In this document: one piece after another, positions 63,217-64,000 of the stretch
Layout of the letters: each line of letters opens with the position of its first letter
Numbering within the stretch: position 1 is the stretch's first letter
NCBI RefSeq assembly: GCF_022968795.1
Contig: NZ_JALJRB010000008.1
Coordinates: 62,001-126,000, forward strand
Direction of reading: 5' to 3'
Length of the DNA stretch: 64,000 nt
From: Desulfatitalea alkaliphila
Lineage (GTDB): Bacteria > Desulfobacterota > Desulfobacteria > Desulfobacterales > Desulfosarcinaceae
Made by a program: the position numbers and the translations under genes
Notes under the pieces: model-generated
Database searches by the model: none
Told to the model about the DNA's origin: nothing
What the model saw: only the letters and a program-made list of their open reading frames with translations

Positions 63217-64000
63217 CAGGCGATCCTTTCCAGCAATCCTTCCAACTTGGCCATGATGGGCGCATCCTCGAAGCAAGATAGCTGGATGGCCTTGGCCGGG
63301 CACTCGGCGGCGCATGTACCGCAGCCGTGGCACTTGGCAGGATCGATTTCCGAATAACGGTCTTCGTTGATAAAGGGCACATTGTAGGGACAGGCGCGCA
63401 CGCACACCAGGCAGGTGGCGCATTTGTCACGGTCAACCCGGGCCACTACGGCCCCCAGATTGATCACGTCCTGGGACAGCAAGCCTTGAATCCGGCCCGC
63501 CACCCCCTGGGCCTGGGCGATGCTTTCGGCAATGGAACGGGGCGAATGGGCGGTGCCGGCGACAAAGAAGCCCGGTACGGACATGTCCAGCGGCTTGAGT
63601 TTGACGTGGTCTTCGAGAAAATGGCCGTCTTCCGTCCGGTTGAGGTGGAAAATGGCCGCCAGGTCCTCCGTGGTTTCGTCATCGGCGATCAGGCCGGTGC
63701 TCAGCCCCAGGCAATCGGCACTGACTTCCATGGGCCGTCCCAGAATGGGATCGTCGAATTGAACCGTCACCCGATCACCGTCCGCCGTCACTTGCGGGGT
63801 TTTCTCCGCTTCGTAGCGCACGAAAATCACGCCCCGGCGCCGGGCTTCGATATATGCGTCTTCACTGAACCCGTAGGTCCGCATGTCGCGATAAAGCACG
63901 AACACCCGCATCTCGGGGTTGAGATCGGTCAAACGCAGGGCGTTCTTGATGGCGGTCTGGCAGCAGATGCGGGAACAATTGGGGTTCTCCGCGGTCCGCG
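63216..64000 (-). CDS. hdrA: HdrA-type FAD/Fe-S protein, C-terminal part (5' truncated by window)
   Basis: The last 261 residues of a longer gene that continues past base 64000. Upstream of 63932 the frame stays open and reads NPNCSRICCQTAIKNAL, a typical HdrA segment, so the TTG at 63932 is not the start. The flavin-binding region (SVPGFFVAGTAHSPRSI) and two [4Fe-4S] motifs (CATCLVCVRACPYNVP and CHGCGTCAAECPAKAI) are intact. HdrA carries flavin and links electron flow among partners. Whether bifurcation occurs depends on genes outside the window. Confidence 0.93.
   Translation of the reverse strand, partial: RTAENPNCSRICCQTAIKNALRLTDLNPEMRVFVLYRDMRTYGFSEDAYIEARRRGVIFVRYEAEKTPQVTADGDRVTVQFDDPILGRPMEVSADCLGLSTGLIADDETTEDLAAIFHLNRTEDGHFLEDHVKLKPLDMSVPGFFVAGTAHSPRSIAESIAQAQGVAGRIQGLLSQDVINLGAVVARVDRDKCATCLVCVRACPYNVPFINEDRYSEIDPAKCHGCGTCAAECPAKAIQLSCFEDAPIMAKLEGLLERIA

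Overview
The window looks like a chromosomal segment of a GC-rich Gram-negative anaerobe, most likely a Desulfobacterota sulfate reducer of the Desulfosarcina type. The pointers are a complete lipid A/LPS assembly set using LpxI rather than LpxH, a MetF-MetV-MvhD-HdrA cluster of the Wood-Ljungdahl/one-carbon type, cobamide salvage genes with a CbiR-type remodeling enzyme, DHH/CBS-fused CCA transferase, and type IV pilus genes. Taxonomy is inferred from gene content only. I see no phage, plasmid, IS element or CRISPR array.

Layout. 1-4395 (+) is the end of an envelope glycolipid operon: 3' end of a GT39 transferase, a GT2, an LpxL-type acyltransferase, a GT4 and a PAP2 phosphatase. It converges on a leftward LPS operon (12423-4361): lptF, lptG, waaA, lpxK, an ELM1/DUF1022 protein, a GT2 and an O-antigen ligase. 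After a repeat-bearing gap comes a 14-kb rightward envelope operon (13011-27399): lysS, lolC, lolD, bamA, skp, lpxD, fabZ, lpxA, lpxI, a GnnA-like dehydrogenase, lpxB, a DUF374 acyltransferase, a PAP2 phosphatase and a GT2, closed by a clear terminator. Many junctions are ATGA or few-base overlaps, so translation is probably coupled. msbA and lpxC are not in the window.

27523-34501 (-) holds a secreted FN3/anchor protein whose leader carries a cyclic-di-GMP-I riboswitch and a probable sigma-54 promoter. Upstream of it on the same strand lie a GT39 transferase, pilS and pilC, with a consensus sigma-54 promoter before pilC. 34634-39987 (+) has cca, trpS, scpA and scpB. A tRNA-Val(CAC) follows, then cobU-cobS-cbiR, a PilZ protein, and small or unknown genes.

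44659-50787 (-) is AI-2E transporter, gyrA, gpsA, a small cysteine protein and pgk. 51429-56345 has a thiolase, a TANGO2/NRDE protein, glycerate 2-kinase and a DUF2156 protein. 56363-64000 (-) starts with hdrA (cut by the window edge), mvhD, metV and metF, then a response regulator, two ACT-like proteins, a PAS histidine kinase and a receiver-PAS-kinase. The last block looks like a signalling module attached to a methylene-THF reductase complex and is the best candidate here for an undescribed system. The best-supported regulatory discovery is the c-di-GMP riboswitch with a possible Shine-Dalgarno-sequestering stem at 29296-29440.
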